From positions 1 to 33,260 of the forward strand of contig JAJDYE010000039.1 of assembly GCA_022822905.1 (NCBI GenBank): DNA of 33,260 nucleotides, given 5' to 3'. The stretch is from Acidimicrobiia bacterium (GTDB lineage Bacteria; Actinomycetota; Acidimicrobiia; Acidimicrobiales; Bin134). Positions 1-10,661 of the stretch are shown here, in pieces; the stretch's first letter is position 1, and the number at the start of each line of letters is the position of its first letter. Below the pieces are notes generated by a model. The model did no database searches, had not been told where the DNA came from, and was given only the letters and a program-made list of their open reading frames with translations. Position numbers and translations under genes: made by a program.

Positions 1-1
1 A

Positions 2-154
2 ATGGACGATGAGCCCATGGACGACGGCGACGACCAAATGGACGATGAGCCCATGGACGACGGCGACGACCAAATGGACGATGAGCCCATGGACGACGGC
101 GACGACCAAATGGACGATGAGCCCATGGACGACGGCGACGACCAAATGGACGAT
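2..154 (+). repeat. 36-bp perfect in-frame tandem repeat (4 copies plus 9-bp partial)
   Basis: Four identical 36-bp units occupy 2-37, 38-73, 74-109 and 110-145, followed by the first 9 bases of a fifth. Base 1 matches the last base of the unit, so the array probably extends upstream of the window. Each unit encodes 12 residues rich in Asp, Glu and Met. The copies are identical at the DNA level, including third positions, which points to recent expansion or ongoing homogenisation. Confidence 0.95.
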
Positions 155-1159
155 ACAGCCGACGGACCCGTTGCATTGCCTGACATAACAATCGGCTACC
201 TCCAGTGGATTTATGCCGATGAGGCTGGTAAGCGCATCGAAGACGCCGCTGAGGAAGCCGTCAAGTTCCTCGGCTGGGGATGGATCTCCTGCGACGCGGC
301 TGGCGATCCGGCCCAGATGCCAGTCTGCGGCAACCAGCTGCTTGATTCAGACATAGATGTGATGCTTACAGATGGAATTCCTGAGGCGTTCATCACAGAC
401 GTACTGGAACGGGCAGAAGAAGAAGGCGTGCCAGTGCTATCAGCCGGGGGTGAGGTCGAACCCCGCGACTTCTATATCGCCAGCTTCGCCTCAGACGACA
501 CCGATCTCGGTGTGCAGTTGGCCAACTATCTCGTGGACCAATTCCCCGGTGGAGCCCGCATTATTGTTCAAACCGTTCCCACAGCGTGGAGCGACAAGCG
601 CATTAACGGCCTCAACTCCGTGATCGAGGGAGCTGACATCGAGATCGTGGACATGTGGGAGGGCGACTTCGCCGACCTTGTGGCTGGCACTGAGGCTGAT
701 GTCACCACCAAGCTCCAGCAGTTCGAGGACATTGACGCGGTATGGATCAACTTCTCGGTGGCGTCAATCGGAGCGGCCCAGGCGGTAGGCGCACTCTATG
801 AGTCGGACAACCCGGAGCGACCGCAGATTGTGACCTTTTACGCCAATCCTACGACCGTCAACGACATCCGCGCTGGAGTGGTTGATGCCGCGGTAGACGA
901 GAAGCTGGAGTGGCAGAGTTGGGCGCAAGTGGATGCGGTGGCCGAGCTATTGGCATTCGGCACCCACCCGAGCCAAGAGCGGGCACCGGACTATGACGGC
1001 ATCAATTTCTCGGTACGCCAGGTGGTCACCATCGACACCGTGAACGCCATGCCGGCTGACAGCACCGAAGTCCCAGCGCCAGACCCTCCCGGTGACTACG
1101 AAGAGTACTTCCGCAACAAGTGGTGCGGACAGTTCAGTGGAGTCGCAAACTGCGGCTAA
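2..1159 (+). CDS. Sugar ABC transporter substrate-binding protein (RbsB-like), 5' end outside window
   Basis: Solute-binding component of a sugar-type ABC importer. The reading frame is already open at base 1, so the signal peptide and true start lie upstream. The visible part begins with four identical 12-residue units (MDDEPMDDGDDQ), a very acidic linker. A type-1 periplasmic-binding-protein fold follows from about residue 58 (ITIGYLQWIYADEAG) to the C-terminus. The order binding protein, permease, ATPase matches ribose/xylose-type systems and supports the call. In actinobacteria such proteins are usually lipoproteins, and the acidic repeat would then be the tether between lipid anchor and ligand domain; this is inference, since the lipobox is not visible. 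The ligand cannot be named. A short hairpin after the stop may reduce read-through into the permease. Confidence 0.85.
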   Translation: MDDEPMDDGDDQMDDEPMDDGDDQMDDEPMDDGDDQMDDEPMDDGDDQMDDTADGPVALPDITIGYLQWIYADEAGKRIEDAAEEAVKFLGWGWISCDAAGDPAQMPVCGNQLLDSDIDVMLTDGIPEAFITDVLERAEEEGVPVLSAGGEVEPRDFYIASFASDDTDLGVQLANYLVDQFPGGARIIVQTVPTAWSDKRINGLNSVIEGADIEIVDMWEGDFADLVAGTEADVTTKLQQFEDIDAVWINFSVASIGAAQAVGALYESDNPERPQIVTFYANPTTVNDIRAGVVDAAVDEKLEWQSWAQVDAVAELLAFGTHPSQERAPDYDGINFSVRQVVTIDTVNAMPADSTEVPAPDPPGDYEEYFRNKWCGQFSGVANCG

Positions 1160-1171
1160 CAGCCTGATCCT

Positions 1172-1184
1172 GCACCTTTGGTGC
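1172..1184 (+). terminator. Short hairpin between binding protein and permease (possible attenuator)
   Basis: Perfect 5-bp stem GCACC/GGTGC with a TTT loop, 12 nt after the stop codon, followed by GAGTTT. The 115-bp gap is long compared with the otherwise overlapping operon. Such a hairpin commonly stabilises the binding-protein mRNA or partly terminates transcription. There is no strong U-run directly after it, so the role is tentative. Confidence 0.35.
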
Positions 1185-1274
1185 GAGTTTCAGAAATGAT
1201 TGGGCCGGTGGCTGAGAGACTTGCCGCCGGCTCAATCGCGTCCAGCGACTAGTTTTTTCGGCAGAGGTTCACGA

Positions 1275-2299
1275 ATGGCTGACACAACTACCAACCCGGC
1301 TCAACCACCGAATTCAGCGGACTCCGAGCAGCAGCGTTCGCGTTTTGGGGTCGACCTGTTGTCCATCATTTCGTTGTATGGAGTATTCATCACACTGGTG
1401 GCGTGCATCGTGATCTTCTCGGTACTCGACAGCAGGTTTATCGAAATCGACAACTTGCGCACCCAGCTTGGTCTGGCCGCTCCGCTCCTAATGCTCTCGT
1501 TGGGCCTGACAGTGGTGCTGGCCATGGACGATTTCGATTTGTCCATTGCCGGCACTCTCTCTGCCTCCGCGGCGGTCATCGTGGTGCTCATTGTGAATCA
1601 CGACTGGCCCTGGGGATTTGCAGTCTTGGCCGGGATGCTGTTCGGCCTGCTTATCGGAGCAATAAACGGCCTATTGGTGTCTTACGTAGGGATGCCGTCG
1701 TTTATAACAACGTTGGCCACATTCTTGATCTTGTTGGGCGTCGAATACACGGTCTCTGATGGCCGGAATATCACAGGCCGAGCCGACATGCCGGACCTCT
1801 ATCGAGATCTCGGCATCGGAAAACCCGAACCTTGGACGGAATTCACCTCGCCGGTGTGGATTGCTGCGGGGCTGGCCATCATCTTGTGGCTACTAATGTC
1901 CAAGACGGAAATCGGCCGCTATATGTACGCCATTGGCGGCAATCCCGAGGCGGCCCGATTGTCCGGCATCAACGTCAAGGCCCTACGAGCAGCTGGCTTT
2001 GTCGTAGTCGGGTTGATGGCGGTATTCGCCGCAGTGTCGCAGACCGCGCGAACTGCCTCCTCCATACCTCGGGTGGGCATCTCGCTCCTGCTCTCCTCCT
2101 ACGCAGCCGCTTTCCTGGGTGCCGCGGCCTCAAGACAGGGATTGTTCAATGTTCCCGGCACCGTGCTGGGGGTGATCTTCCTACAGGCTGTGCAGTCAGG
2201 GCTCACCATTTTGGGCTATGACCGGGACATTCTGGACATCTCACGAGGCTCCATCCTTATCTTGGCCATGCTGCTTACCGCTGTGGGAGCGAGGCGCCG

Positions 2300-2303
<4 letters not shown>
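1275..2303 (+). CDS. Sugar ABC transporter permease (RbsC-like)
   Basis: Integral-membrane subunit of the importer, 342 aa, with about eight to ten hydrophobic segments from residue 23 onward. Family-typical stretches include the early motif LGLTVVLAMDDFDLSIAG, the loop GMPSFITTLATF, and the cytoplasmic coupling region IGRYMYAIGGNPEAARLSGI before the last helices. The ATG at 1275 was chosen over an upstream in-frame TTG at 1200 because AGAGG lies just before it and the 25-residue extension is not family-like. The stop overlaps the ATG of the ATPase gene by 4 bases, so the two are translationally coupled. Confidence 0.9.
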
Positions 2304-3844
<1,541 letters not shown>

Positions 3845-3850
3845 AGGTAA

Positions 3851-5422
3851 ATGGCAGGAATGCGGCCAATAATCGTACCTCTTCTAGCTCTGGTGATGGT
3901 GACCACTTCTTGCTCAAGCAATAGGTCCAATGATTCTTCCAGGGGTGTAATCGATCAGACAGAAGTTGGCCTCATGGTTGATCCACCGCAGACTCCTGCT
4001 AATGCCTCCAAAAGGCAAGGTCAATTGACTGAGGGCCAGTCTGAATCATTTGTGCAGATCCCCAAAAGCACCGGTACAACCTGTCCAAGTTTGTCATCTG
4101 ATGAGAATGGTGAGCCGCGACTGGTTGCCGGTGTACAGCCGGTGAGTCCTGTCTCTTCCAGATCAATACCATTTGTAGATGGAGCGCATGAATGGCGCTT
4201 TCCAAACGGCATCCGAGTTCTATTTGCCCCTGCTGGCGGAGTCGTCAGGATTGCCGCCGCCTCAAGAGGGGGATGGTCGCTACAGAGACCTGAGGACCGA
4301 GATGTTGCGAATGAAATAGCTGCAAGAACGGTGGAACAAAGCGGAGTGGGACAATTTAGCCGCGAAGAAGTGATTGGCTATCGGGAGGGAAGCAGTGTTG
4401 ATCTACGGCCTATTATCGGGGAGTCATTTGAAGGTTTCGAGGGTTCAGCCAACAGCAATGACATTGAATTGATGTTTCAGTTGATGTACTTATATGTTGT
4501 TGCGCCTAGAGTCGACCAAGATGTTTTCGATAGCGTTGTAGGTAGATTTAGGGCCATATCGACTTCTAAGCCAATCAATCGACAGACAGAATACCTGAAA
4601 GCCCGCTATGGGGAGAAATATCATTGGTGGGACACAGGCATCAGTGTTGAAACTCTTGATGCACTAGAACCAAGCCATTTGCTCCAATTATATGAGAATC
4701 AGTTCAGCGGTATAGATGATATGACTTTTATTGTTGTTGGTGATATCAATGTCGACACTGTAGCGCGTTTAGCCTGCGCTTATGTGGGCACTCTCCCGAC
4801 AGAGATGTCTGAAAATTATAATAACATTCGACCAACAGCACCCAATGAAGTGGTTCGCAGGCAGATTACTGTGGCATCCGACCACCCTACGACTTTCGTA
4901 GAGTATATCTATGAAGCTCCATTTGATAATGATGTTTATGGGATTATGTTGCTAGAAATGTTTGATAGGATATTCCATCAAAGAATGAAGAACATCGAGG
5001 CGCTGAATAACAAATACCATATCTATCATGAAACTGATGCAGATTCCTTTCCTGAACCAAGTGTGCAAATACGCGTCATGGTATCCGGAAATTCCAGTGA
5101 CCCTATTGATCAAGGCATCTTGGGGGAACTTGAATCAATATTGTCTGATGCCTTAGATGTCATTTATTATCGGGGTATTTCTGTCGAGGAGTTCGAACAA
5201 GCCCGCTCAGATGTGATGGAAGATGAACGGTACAGGCGTGATGATTATGACTATATCGATTCCGTATTGTCTTGGTATGCACTCTTTGGTGAAGGCAATT
5301 TGCCTACGAAAGAAAATATGGTACAAGCCCTGAAACAACTTGAGCTATCTGATGTGAATGGGTTGGCGAATACGATCCTTGACCCTGATCGGCGCATTGA
5401 GATTGTGTTTGTGCGCCCTTAG
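3851..5422 (+). CDS. M16 peptidase-like lipoprotein lacking the catalytic half
   Basis: 523-aa predicted lipoprotein. A hydrophobic N-terminal segment (IIVPLLALVMVTTSC) ends at a Cys in a loose lipobox, followed by a low-complexity linker to about residue 108. Residues 108-523 align by eye along their whole length with the C-terminal half of the neighbouring 998-aa M16 protein; shared blocks include EWxFPNG, GGWS, LMxLY, PRVD, VVGD, YVGTLP and the final DPDxxIxIVxV. The zinc motif HxxEH is absent, so it is unlikely to be a peptidase on its own. The gene is visibly richer in A/T codons than its neighbours yet starts only 6 bases after the ABC ATPase gene (GAAGG before the ATG). A second ATG three codons in, preceded by GCAGGA, is an alternative start. 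It may pair with or regulate the neighbouring enzyme, or be a decaying duplicate. Confidence 0.8.
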   Translation: MAGMRPIIVPLLALVMVTTSCSSNRSNDSSRGVIDQTEVGLMVDPPQTPANASKRQGQLTEGQSESFVQIPKSTGTTCPSLSSDENGEPRLVAGVQPVSPVSSRSIPFVDGAHEWRFPNGIRVLFAPAGGVVRIAAASRGGWSLQRPEDRDVANEIAARTVEQSGVGQFSREEVIGYREGSSVDLRPIIGESFEGFEGSANSNDIELMFQLMYLYVVAPRVDQDVFDSVVGRFRAISTSKPINRQTEYLKARYGEKYHWWDTGISVETLDALEPSHLLQLYENQFSGIDDMTFIVVGDINVDTVARLACAYVGTLPTEMSENYNNIRPTAPNEVVRRQITVASDHPTTFVEYIYEAPFDNDVYGIMLLEMFDRIFHQRMKNIEALNNKYHIYHETDADSFPEPSVQIRVMVSGNSSDPIDQGILGELESILSDALDVIYYRGISVEEFEQARSDVMEDERYRRDDYDYIDSVLSWYALFGEGNLPTKENMVQALKQLELSDVNGLANTILDPDRRIEIVFVRP

Positions 5423-5454
5423 CAATACGACTCGCGTGGTCTACTCCTTGTGCA

Positions 5455-5473
5455 TTGTCGCGCTATGCGACAA
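5455..5473 (+). terminator. Stem-loop after the truncated M16 gene
   Basis: Perfect 7-bp inverted repeat TTGTCGC/GCGACAA with a 5-nt loop, 32 nt after the preceding stop codon. No U-run follows. It is probably a transcription terminator or mRNA 3'-end structure separating the ABC/M16-like unit from the downstream M16 gene. The rest of the 5423-5591 gap shows nothing else clear apart from GAGGCGGG just before the next ATG. Confidence 0.45.
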
Positions 5474-5591
5474 GAACCAAGGTGAAGTGCGCGGAAGGTC
5501 TTATGGTGTGCAGGGTGTCGCAGCAGGTCGGTACTGTTTGCGGCCACGGGCTCTGTTGAGCCGAAGTGAACACTGAACCCACGAGGCGGGT

Positions 5592-8588
5592 ATGAAAAAG
5601 CTCCTGATCCTGTTGCTGAGCGCGGCCCTGATAGCGGCCGCCTGTTCGGACAGCGAAACCCATGTGCCGGTCACCGGCGCGATCGACGCAGGTGAAGCCA
5701 CGGCGGCGGAAGAGCCAGCTCCGACTGTTGAGGCCGCCGCAGCGCCGACGGTTGCCTCGGAGGCCGAGAGGGAAGCCGACGAAGTCGCCGACCCTGAGCC
5801 TGCGGAGGATGGGGAAACCAGTTGCCAGAGCGCCGAAGTGGCTGCCGACGGCGCTTGGGGTGAAGGCCTCCTGCCGGTGGACCCCGATGTGAAGATCGGC
5901 ACGCTGGACAACGGGCTCACCTATTACGTGCGCTCCAACGACAGCCCGGGCGGCGCCCTGTCGCTGCGGCTGGCGGTGGATGCGGGGTCTTTGAACGAGC
6001 CCATTCAAGGGGCGGGCTATGCCCACTTCTTGGAGCACATGCTTTTCAACGGCACCGAGAAGTACCCCGGCAACGAGATCACTGATGCGCTCCAATCCAT
6101 CGGGGTGGAGTTCGGCCCCGACATCAATGCCTACACCTCATACGACGAGACCGTCTACATGCTCGACCTGGTCATCGACGAGGAAGAGGACTCGGTGGCC
6201 ACCGCATTCGATGTGCTCTCCCAGTGGGCCCACGCCGCCACCATCACGCCCGATGATGTGGAGGAGGAGAGGGGGATCATCCGCGACGAATACCGCCTGA
6301 GGGAGGAGACCGGCGACGGCGTCGTGCATCAGGTGTTCGACGAGATGTACGTGCGAGACACCCCGTATGAGGCCCGGTCGCCCATCGGAACGGTGGAGGT
6401 AATCGAGGCGACCACCGCAGAGGACCTGCGGGACTTCTATGAGACGTGGTATGTGCCGTCCAACATGGCGGTGGTGGCGGTGGGTGACCTTCCCATTGAG
6501 ACGCTCGAGAACCTGGTTGAGGAGCACTTCTGCGACATCGAGGCCGGAGACGCCCCCGATGGCCCGGACAACTGGTCGGCACTGAACCCGGTGCCGACCT
6601 TCGACATCGCCACTTCCCCAGAGCAGTCCTACACCTATCTCTCCTTGGATATCCGCCTGCCGTCTTGGGATCCCAGCACCGTCGACGGCGACCGGGAGCT
6701 CTGGACCGAGGAGATCATCAGCCTCATGGTGGGCAACCGCCTGCAAGACGGCTACGAGCAGGGGTTCCTGTCGCAGATCGATCCAACGCACTGGAGTGCC
6801 TTCTCCTACACCCAAGGACTGCGGTACTACGGCACCAACCTGAGGGCCGAGGACTTCTCTGCTGCACTAACCGACTACTGGTCGCTGCTGCTAAGCCTGG
6901 CCGAGCACGGATTCGCCGAAGCCGACCTGCAAAGGGCGGCTAACACGATCAGGGCCGACCTGCAATCCGCGGTCGAGGCGGCGCCCACAATCCAGGATCG
7001 GCAGCACGCCAGCCGCTACACCTCGCACTTCTTGGGGGGCGGCGACATCGGAGCATTGGAAGACACAGCGGCCCGTGTCGATGCCCTGCTCGAAGAGATC
7101 CAGATCGGTGATCTCACTGAGCGCTACCGGGATATCTTGGACGAAAGCGGCGTGATCCTGATCGCGGTGGGCGCCGATTCCTCCGATGTTCCCAGCGTCG
7201 AGGAAATGCAGGCAGCGCTGGATGCGGCTGAGCCGGGAGAGCTGCCGGCTCAGCCCACAGAGGCCACAGAACTGCTCTCAGCGCCCGAACCGGTAGAACC
7301 GGTGAGTGAGGGACCGATCGAAGCTCTCACCGATGAACTGGACGATGCCTATGAATGGGTGTTCCCCAACGGCGCCAGAGTTGCCTACGCCTATTCCGAA
7401 ATAGCCGAGAACGAGATCAGCTTGAGTGCGACCTCATGGGGAGGCTGGTCGGCTCTTGAAGAGGGTGACCGGCCCTTGGCCCAGTACCTGGCGACCCGGG
7501 CGGTGATCAACAGCGGGTTGGGCGATCTGAGCCCGTCGCAGATTTCCCGCTATCTGGACAACCACAACGCCGGGGTGCAGCCGTACATCGCTGAGACCAC
7601 CGAGGGCTTTTCGGGTGCTTCCGACACCGCGGGCGTCGAGACGATGTTCCAGCTCATGCACCTGTACATGACCCAGCCGCGGGTAGACGAGCAGGCCTTC
7701 GCCGAAGCTGTCGACATCGGGGGCATCATTCTCTCCCTATCGCAATCCGATCCCAGTTGGCAGGAGGCACTGGCATTCCTGGAGGCGCGACACGGGGAGG
7801 CCTTCGGCTGGTTCAACTTGGCCGCTCCTCAAGAGAGGCTCGACTCCCTGAATGCCGAGGAACTGCTGGGCATATACCGCCAGCGTTTCGGCGGAGTGGA
7901 CGACCTCGAGGTGATCGTCGTCGGCGATGTGGACCGCGACACCGTGGGGCAGATGGCCCGCACTTATGTGGGAACCCTTCCCGCCCGCCAAGCCGACAGC
8001 TACACCAACCGGCGTGCCGCGGAGCCTGAGGGGATTGTGCGCCGCGAGGTGGTGCTGGGTCCGGACAATCAGGCGACTTCGGTTTCCTACACCTTCGAGG
8101 TGCCTTTGGGCGTGAGCCCGGCGACTCAGGTTGCCACCAGGGTACTGAACGTGATCATGGACACGAGGCTCGTAGAGGACGTGAGGGAGGATTTGGGCGA
8201 CACCTACGCAGCCTCTGCGTCCATTGGCCAGGCGATCACCCCCGAGCCGCGGGTTACCGCTGATGTATCCGCAAGCGGTGATCCCGAGCAGATGGCGGGA
8301 ATCGAGGCGGAGATGGGCCGAATCGTGGCCGAAGTGCATGCCGGCGAGATCTCGGCTGAGGAATTCGAACAGGCCCGCTTGGTGGCTGGTGACGACTACG
8401 AGTTGGTCGCCAACAGCGATTGGATAGGTGTGCTGTCCCGCCGGGCTTATGTGGGCGACGACGAGCTGCCCACTCCTGGACGGCTGATCGAGGAACTGGA
8501 GGCCCTGGAACTGGCCGATGTGCAAGATCTGGCCGCGTTGCTGTTCGACCCCGATCAGCACATCCAGATCGTCCGGGTGCTGCCGTAA
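5592..8588 (+). CDS. M16 family (pitrilysin/insulinase-like) zinc metalloprotease, lipoprotein
   Basis: Predicted extracytoplasmic zinc protease of 998 aa, the size of full-length two-half M16 enzymes. A lipoprotein signal peptide (residues 1-18, ending AAAC) is followed by an Ala/Glu/Pro-rich linker to about residue 85. The catalytic half has the inverted zinc motif HFLEH (H145, E148, H149) and, 77 residues on, the expected third ligand E226 in EEERGII. The second half, from about residue 580, lacks zinc ligands, as normal for the substrate-holding half, and is paralogous to the upstream lipoprotein. The ATG is preceded by GAGGCGGG. Peptide or signal-peptide degradation is the usual family role; the substrate here is unknown. 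Confidence 0.92.
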   Translation: MKKLLILLLSAALIAAACSDSETHVPVTGAIDAGEATAAEEPAPTVEAAAAPTVASEAEREADEVADPEPAEDGETSCQSAEVAADGAWGEGLLPVDPDVKIGTLDNGLTYYVRSNDSPGGALSLRLAVDAGSLNEPIQGAGYAHFLEHMLFNGTEKYPGNEITDALQSIGVEFGPDINAYTSYDETVYMLDLVIDEEEDSVATAFDVLSQWAHAATITPDDVEEERGIIRDEYRLREETGDGVVHQVFDEMYVRDTPYEARSPIGTVEVIEATTAEDLRDFYETWYVPSNMAVVAVGDLPIETLENLVEEHFCDIEAGDAPDGPDNWSALNPVPTFDIATSPEQSYTYLSLDIRLPSWDPSTVDGDRELWTEEIISLMVGNRLQDGYEQGFLSQIDPTHWSAFSYTQGLRYYGTNLRAEDFSAALTDYWSLLLSLAEHGFAEADLQRAANTIRADLQSAVEAAPTIQDRQHASRYTSHFLGGGDIGALEDTAARVDALLEEIQIGDLTERYRDILDESGVILIAVGADSSDVPSVEEMQAALDAAEPGELPAQPTEATELLSAPEPVEPVSEGPIEALTDELDDAYEWVFPNGARVAYAYSEIAENEISLSATSWGGWSALEEGDRPLAQYLATRAVINSGLGDLSPSQISRYLDNHNAGVQPYIAETTEGFSGASDTAGVETMFQLMHLYMTQPRVDEQAFAEAVDIGGIILSLSQSDPSWQEALAFLEARHGEAFGWFNLAAPQERLDSLNAEELLGIYRQRFGGVDDLEVIVVGDVDRDTVGQMARTYVGTLPARQADSYTNRRAAEPEGIVRREVVLGPDNQATSVSYTFEVPLGVSPATQVATRVLNVIMDTRLVEDVREDLGDTYAASASIGQAITPEPRVTADVSASGDPEQMAGIEAEMGRIVAEVHAGEISAEEFEQARLVAGDDYELVANSDWIGVLSRRAYVGDDELPTPGRLIEELEALELADVQDLAALLFDPDQHIQIVRVLP

Positions 8589-8603
8589 GGAGTTGTTCTG
8601 GCT

Positions 8604-8627
8604 GGCGGCGGGGTCGGGCCCGCCGCC
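8604..8627. terminator. Strong bidirectional hairpin between convergent genes
   Basis: Nine-base perfect stem GGCGGCGGG/CCCGCCGCC with a 6-nt loop, lying in the 42-bp gap between the M16 stop (8588) and the stop of the convergent ligase gene (8631). It is all G/C with no U-run, typical of high-GC terminators, and could serve both strands. Confidence 0.65.
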
Positions 8628-8630
8628 GAA

Positions 8631-10190
8631 TCAGACTTGGCGCTCTTCGTCGGCCCAGTGGGGGTCGCGCAACACCCGCTTGAGAATCTTGCCGGTGGGC
8701 GCCTTGGGCAGTTCGTCCACGAAGGCCACCGAGCGTGGCTTCTGGTAAGAGGCCAAGTTCTGGCGGGCGGCGTCGATGATCTCGTCCTCGGTGGCGGACA
8801 TCCCCGGCTTGAGCACCACGTAAGCCATCACCGACTCGCCCCAGGTGTCGTCGGGCACGCCGATCACCGCGGTCTCCAACACAGCCTGGTGGGTGGCGAT
8901 GGCCTCCTCGACCTGTACCGAGTAGATGTTCTCGCCGCCGGAGATGATCATGTCCTTGGCCCGGTCCACGATGAACACGTACCGCTCGTCGTCCCAGGTG
9001 GCGATGTCGCCGGTCCACATCCAGCCGTCTTTGATGGTGTCGGCGGTGAGGTCGGGGCGGCGGAAATAGCCCAGCATGTTGGCCTCCGACCGCACGATGA
9101 TCTGGCCGGGGGTCTTGCCGTCGCAGGGCACGTCGTTGCCGTCGGGGTCCACCACCCGCACCGACGTCACGAACCCTTCCCGGCCGCACGACCGCAGCCG
9201 CTCTGGCCGGTGGTCGTCGCGGATGGCCCGGATGTGGTCCTCCTGCGACAAGAAGCACATGGTGGTGCCCTCGGTCTGGCCGTAGCCCTGGATCAGGGTG
9301 CAGGGGAACTTGTCCATGGCTTCGGTGATCACCCGGGATGGCATGGGGCCACCGCCGTACTGGATGTTGCGCAGGCTGGAGATGTCGTAGTCGTCGAACC
9401 CCTCCACAGCCATCATCCAGTTCAACATGGTGGTGACGCCCAAGAAGGCCGACACTCCCTCTTCTTGGATCAACTCCAGGGCCAGAGTGGCGTCGAAGTT
9501 CATCAGCACCAGCGGGCAGCCGTGGGCCAGGTAGTTCATGGCCAGAACCACCGGGATGTGGAACATCTGCCCGGTGAGCATGTACACGTCGCTGGGGACG
9601 ATGCGCTCCGCCACCGTCTGGTTAAGCATCCCGAAGTAGACGCTGCGGTGACTGTGCAAGGCGCCCTTGGACTCCCCGGTAGTGCCCCCGGTGTAGAGGA
9701 TGAACAGCGGGTCGGTGTCGCCAATGTCGGACGACCCCTCGGGCTCGGCATCGGACGATGAGGCCACTAGCTCTTCGTAGGAGCCATCGCCGCCCTCGCC
9801 GTACTGGAGCCAGTGCTCCACCGAGCTCACCAGCCCGGAGAGCTCGGCTGACTCGGCAGCGTATGCGCCCTGCGTTATGTAGGCCCGGGGCTCGCCGTTG
9901 GTCACGATCTTGGCCAGCTCCGGGGCTGACAGCCTCCAGTTCATGGGTTGGGCCACCAGGCCAGAGCGCCCGCAGGCGAAGTACAGCGCGGCGTACTCCA
10001 CCGAGTTCTGGCTCAAGATGCCGACCCGGTCGCCCTTCTCCAGGCCCAAGCCAACCAGTCCGTTGGCCAGCCGGCGGACGTGCTCGTCGAAGGCCGCGAA
10101 GGTGACCCGCTGGCCGGTGGTGGAGTCGATGATCGCCTCGCGGTTCGGTGTCTGCCGAGCCCACTTGGCGGGAATCTGGCCGATGTTCAT
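8631..10190 (-). CDS. Acyl-CoA synthetase (AMP-forming, FadD-like)
   Basis: Activates a carboxylic acid to its CoA thioester through an acyl-adenylate. The protein is 519 aa, normal for the ANL superfamily. It has the ATP-binding loop YTGGTTGESKG (from Y166), the A5-type motif GYGQTEGTT, the core motif GWMWTGDIATWD, the hinge region VDRAKDMIISGGENI, and the C-terminal catalytic Lys K501 in PKAPTGKILKR. The ATG is preceded by AAAGGAG. It is the first of three ligases in the cluster and lies downstream of the SnoaL-like and SDR genes on the same strand, 59 bases after the former. The substrate cannot be specified. Confidence 0.92.
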   Translation of the reverse strand: MNIGQIPAKWARQTPNREAIIDSTTGQRVTFAAFDEHVRRLANGLVGLGLEKGDRVGILSQNSVEYAALYFACGRSGLVAQPMNWRLSAPELAKIVTNGEPRAYITQGAYAAESAELSGLVSSVEHWLQYGEGGDGSYEELVASSSDAEPEGSSDIGDTDPLFILYTGGTTGESKGALHSHRSVYFGMLNQTVAERIVPSDVYMLTGQMFHIPVVLAMNYLAHGCPLVLMNFDATLALELIQEEGVSAFLGVTTMLNWMMAVEGFDDYDISSLRNIQYGGGPMPSRVITEAMDKFPCTLIQGYGQTEGTTMCFLSQEDHIRAIRDDHRPERLRSCGREGFVTSVRVVDPDGNDVPCDGKTPGQIIVRSEANMLGYFRRPDLTADTIKDGWMWTGDIATWDDERYVFIVDRAKDMIISGGENIYSVQVEEAIATHQAVLETAVIGVPDDTWGESVMAYVVLKPGMSATEDEIIDAARQNLASYQKPRSVAFVDELPKAPTGKILKRVLRDPHWADEERQV

Positions 10191-10249
10191 CTGCGGCTCC
10201 TTTCTAGAGACCGGTAGCGATGTTCATGGCCGCTCATGGCCGACCGTGC

Positions 10250-10657
10250 CTAGTAAGGCAGATCGAGGGCCAAGGAGCGCTTCTGGATCTTCCAGTCGTC
10301 GCCCACCCGCACGCAGTCGTCGGTGTACACGCCGCTGGAGAGGACAGTGAGCTGGCCGTTCTCCACGGTGATGAGCACCAGATAGCTGATGGCGGTGATG
10401 GAGTCCTCGGACTCGTTCTCGAAGTAGAGGTTGGTCACCACGTGGCGGCGCTGATCGGTCTGCTCCTCCATCGCCCCGCTGAACAGCCCGGCGATGGCCT
10501 CCGACCCCTCGAAGGTGATCGGGTCTCCGCCGGCGATGGTCATTGCGAATACCGGGTTGTCGGGGGCGAACATCCCGATGAGGAAGTCGCTGTCGCCCAC
10601 GTCGTAGGCCACCCCGGCGTGGTTCAAAAGCTCGGTTACTGCTTGTTTGTCTGCCAT
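10250..10657 (-). CDS. SnoaL/NTF2-like small protein
   Basis: 135-aa alpha+beta-barrel-like protein. An N-terminal helix (KQAVTELLNHAGVAYDVGD) is followed by the typical FLIGMFAPDNPVF segment and alternating strands ending YTDDCVRVGDDWKIQKRSLAL, a pattern shared with SnoaL-like polyketide cyclases, ring-hydroxylating dioxygenase beta subunits and ketosteroid-isomerase-like proteins. The start at 10657 was chosen over an upstream in-frame start because GGAG lies 6 nt before it and it begins 4 bases after the upstream SDR stop. Its place between an SDR and a CoA ligase suggests a catabolic isomerase, hydratase or accessory role, but no catalytic residues can be assigned with confidence. Confidence 0.75.
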   Translation of the reverse strand: MADKQAVTELLNHAGVAYDVGDSDFLIGMFAPDNPVFAMTIAGGDPITFEGSEAIAGLFSGAMEEQTDQRRHVVTNLYFENESEDSITAISYLVLITVENGQLTVLSSGVYTDDCVRVGDDWKIQKRSLALDLPY

Positions 10658-10661
10658 TGGA

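Noticed and set aside
2..154. CRISPR array because of ~36-bp repeats
   Set aside because: The units are contiguous with no spacers and form an in-frame protein repeat.
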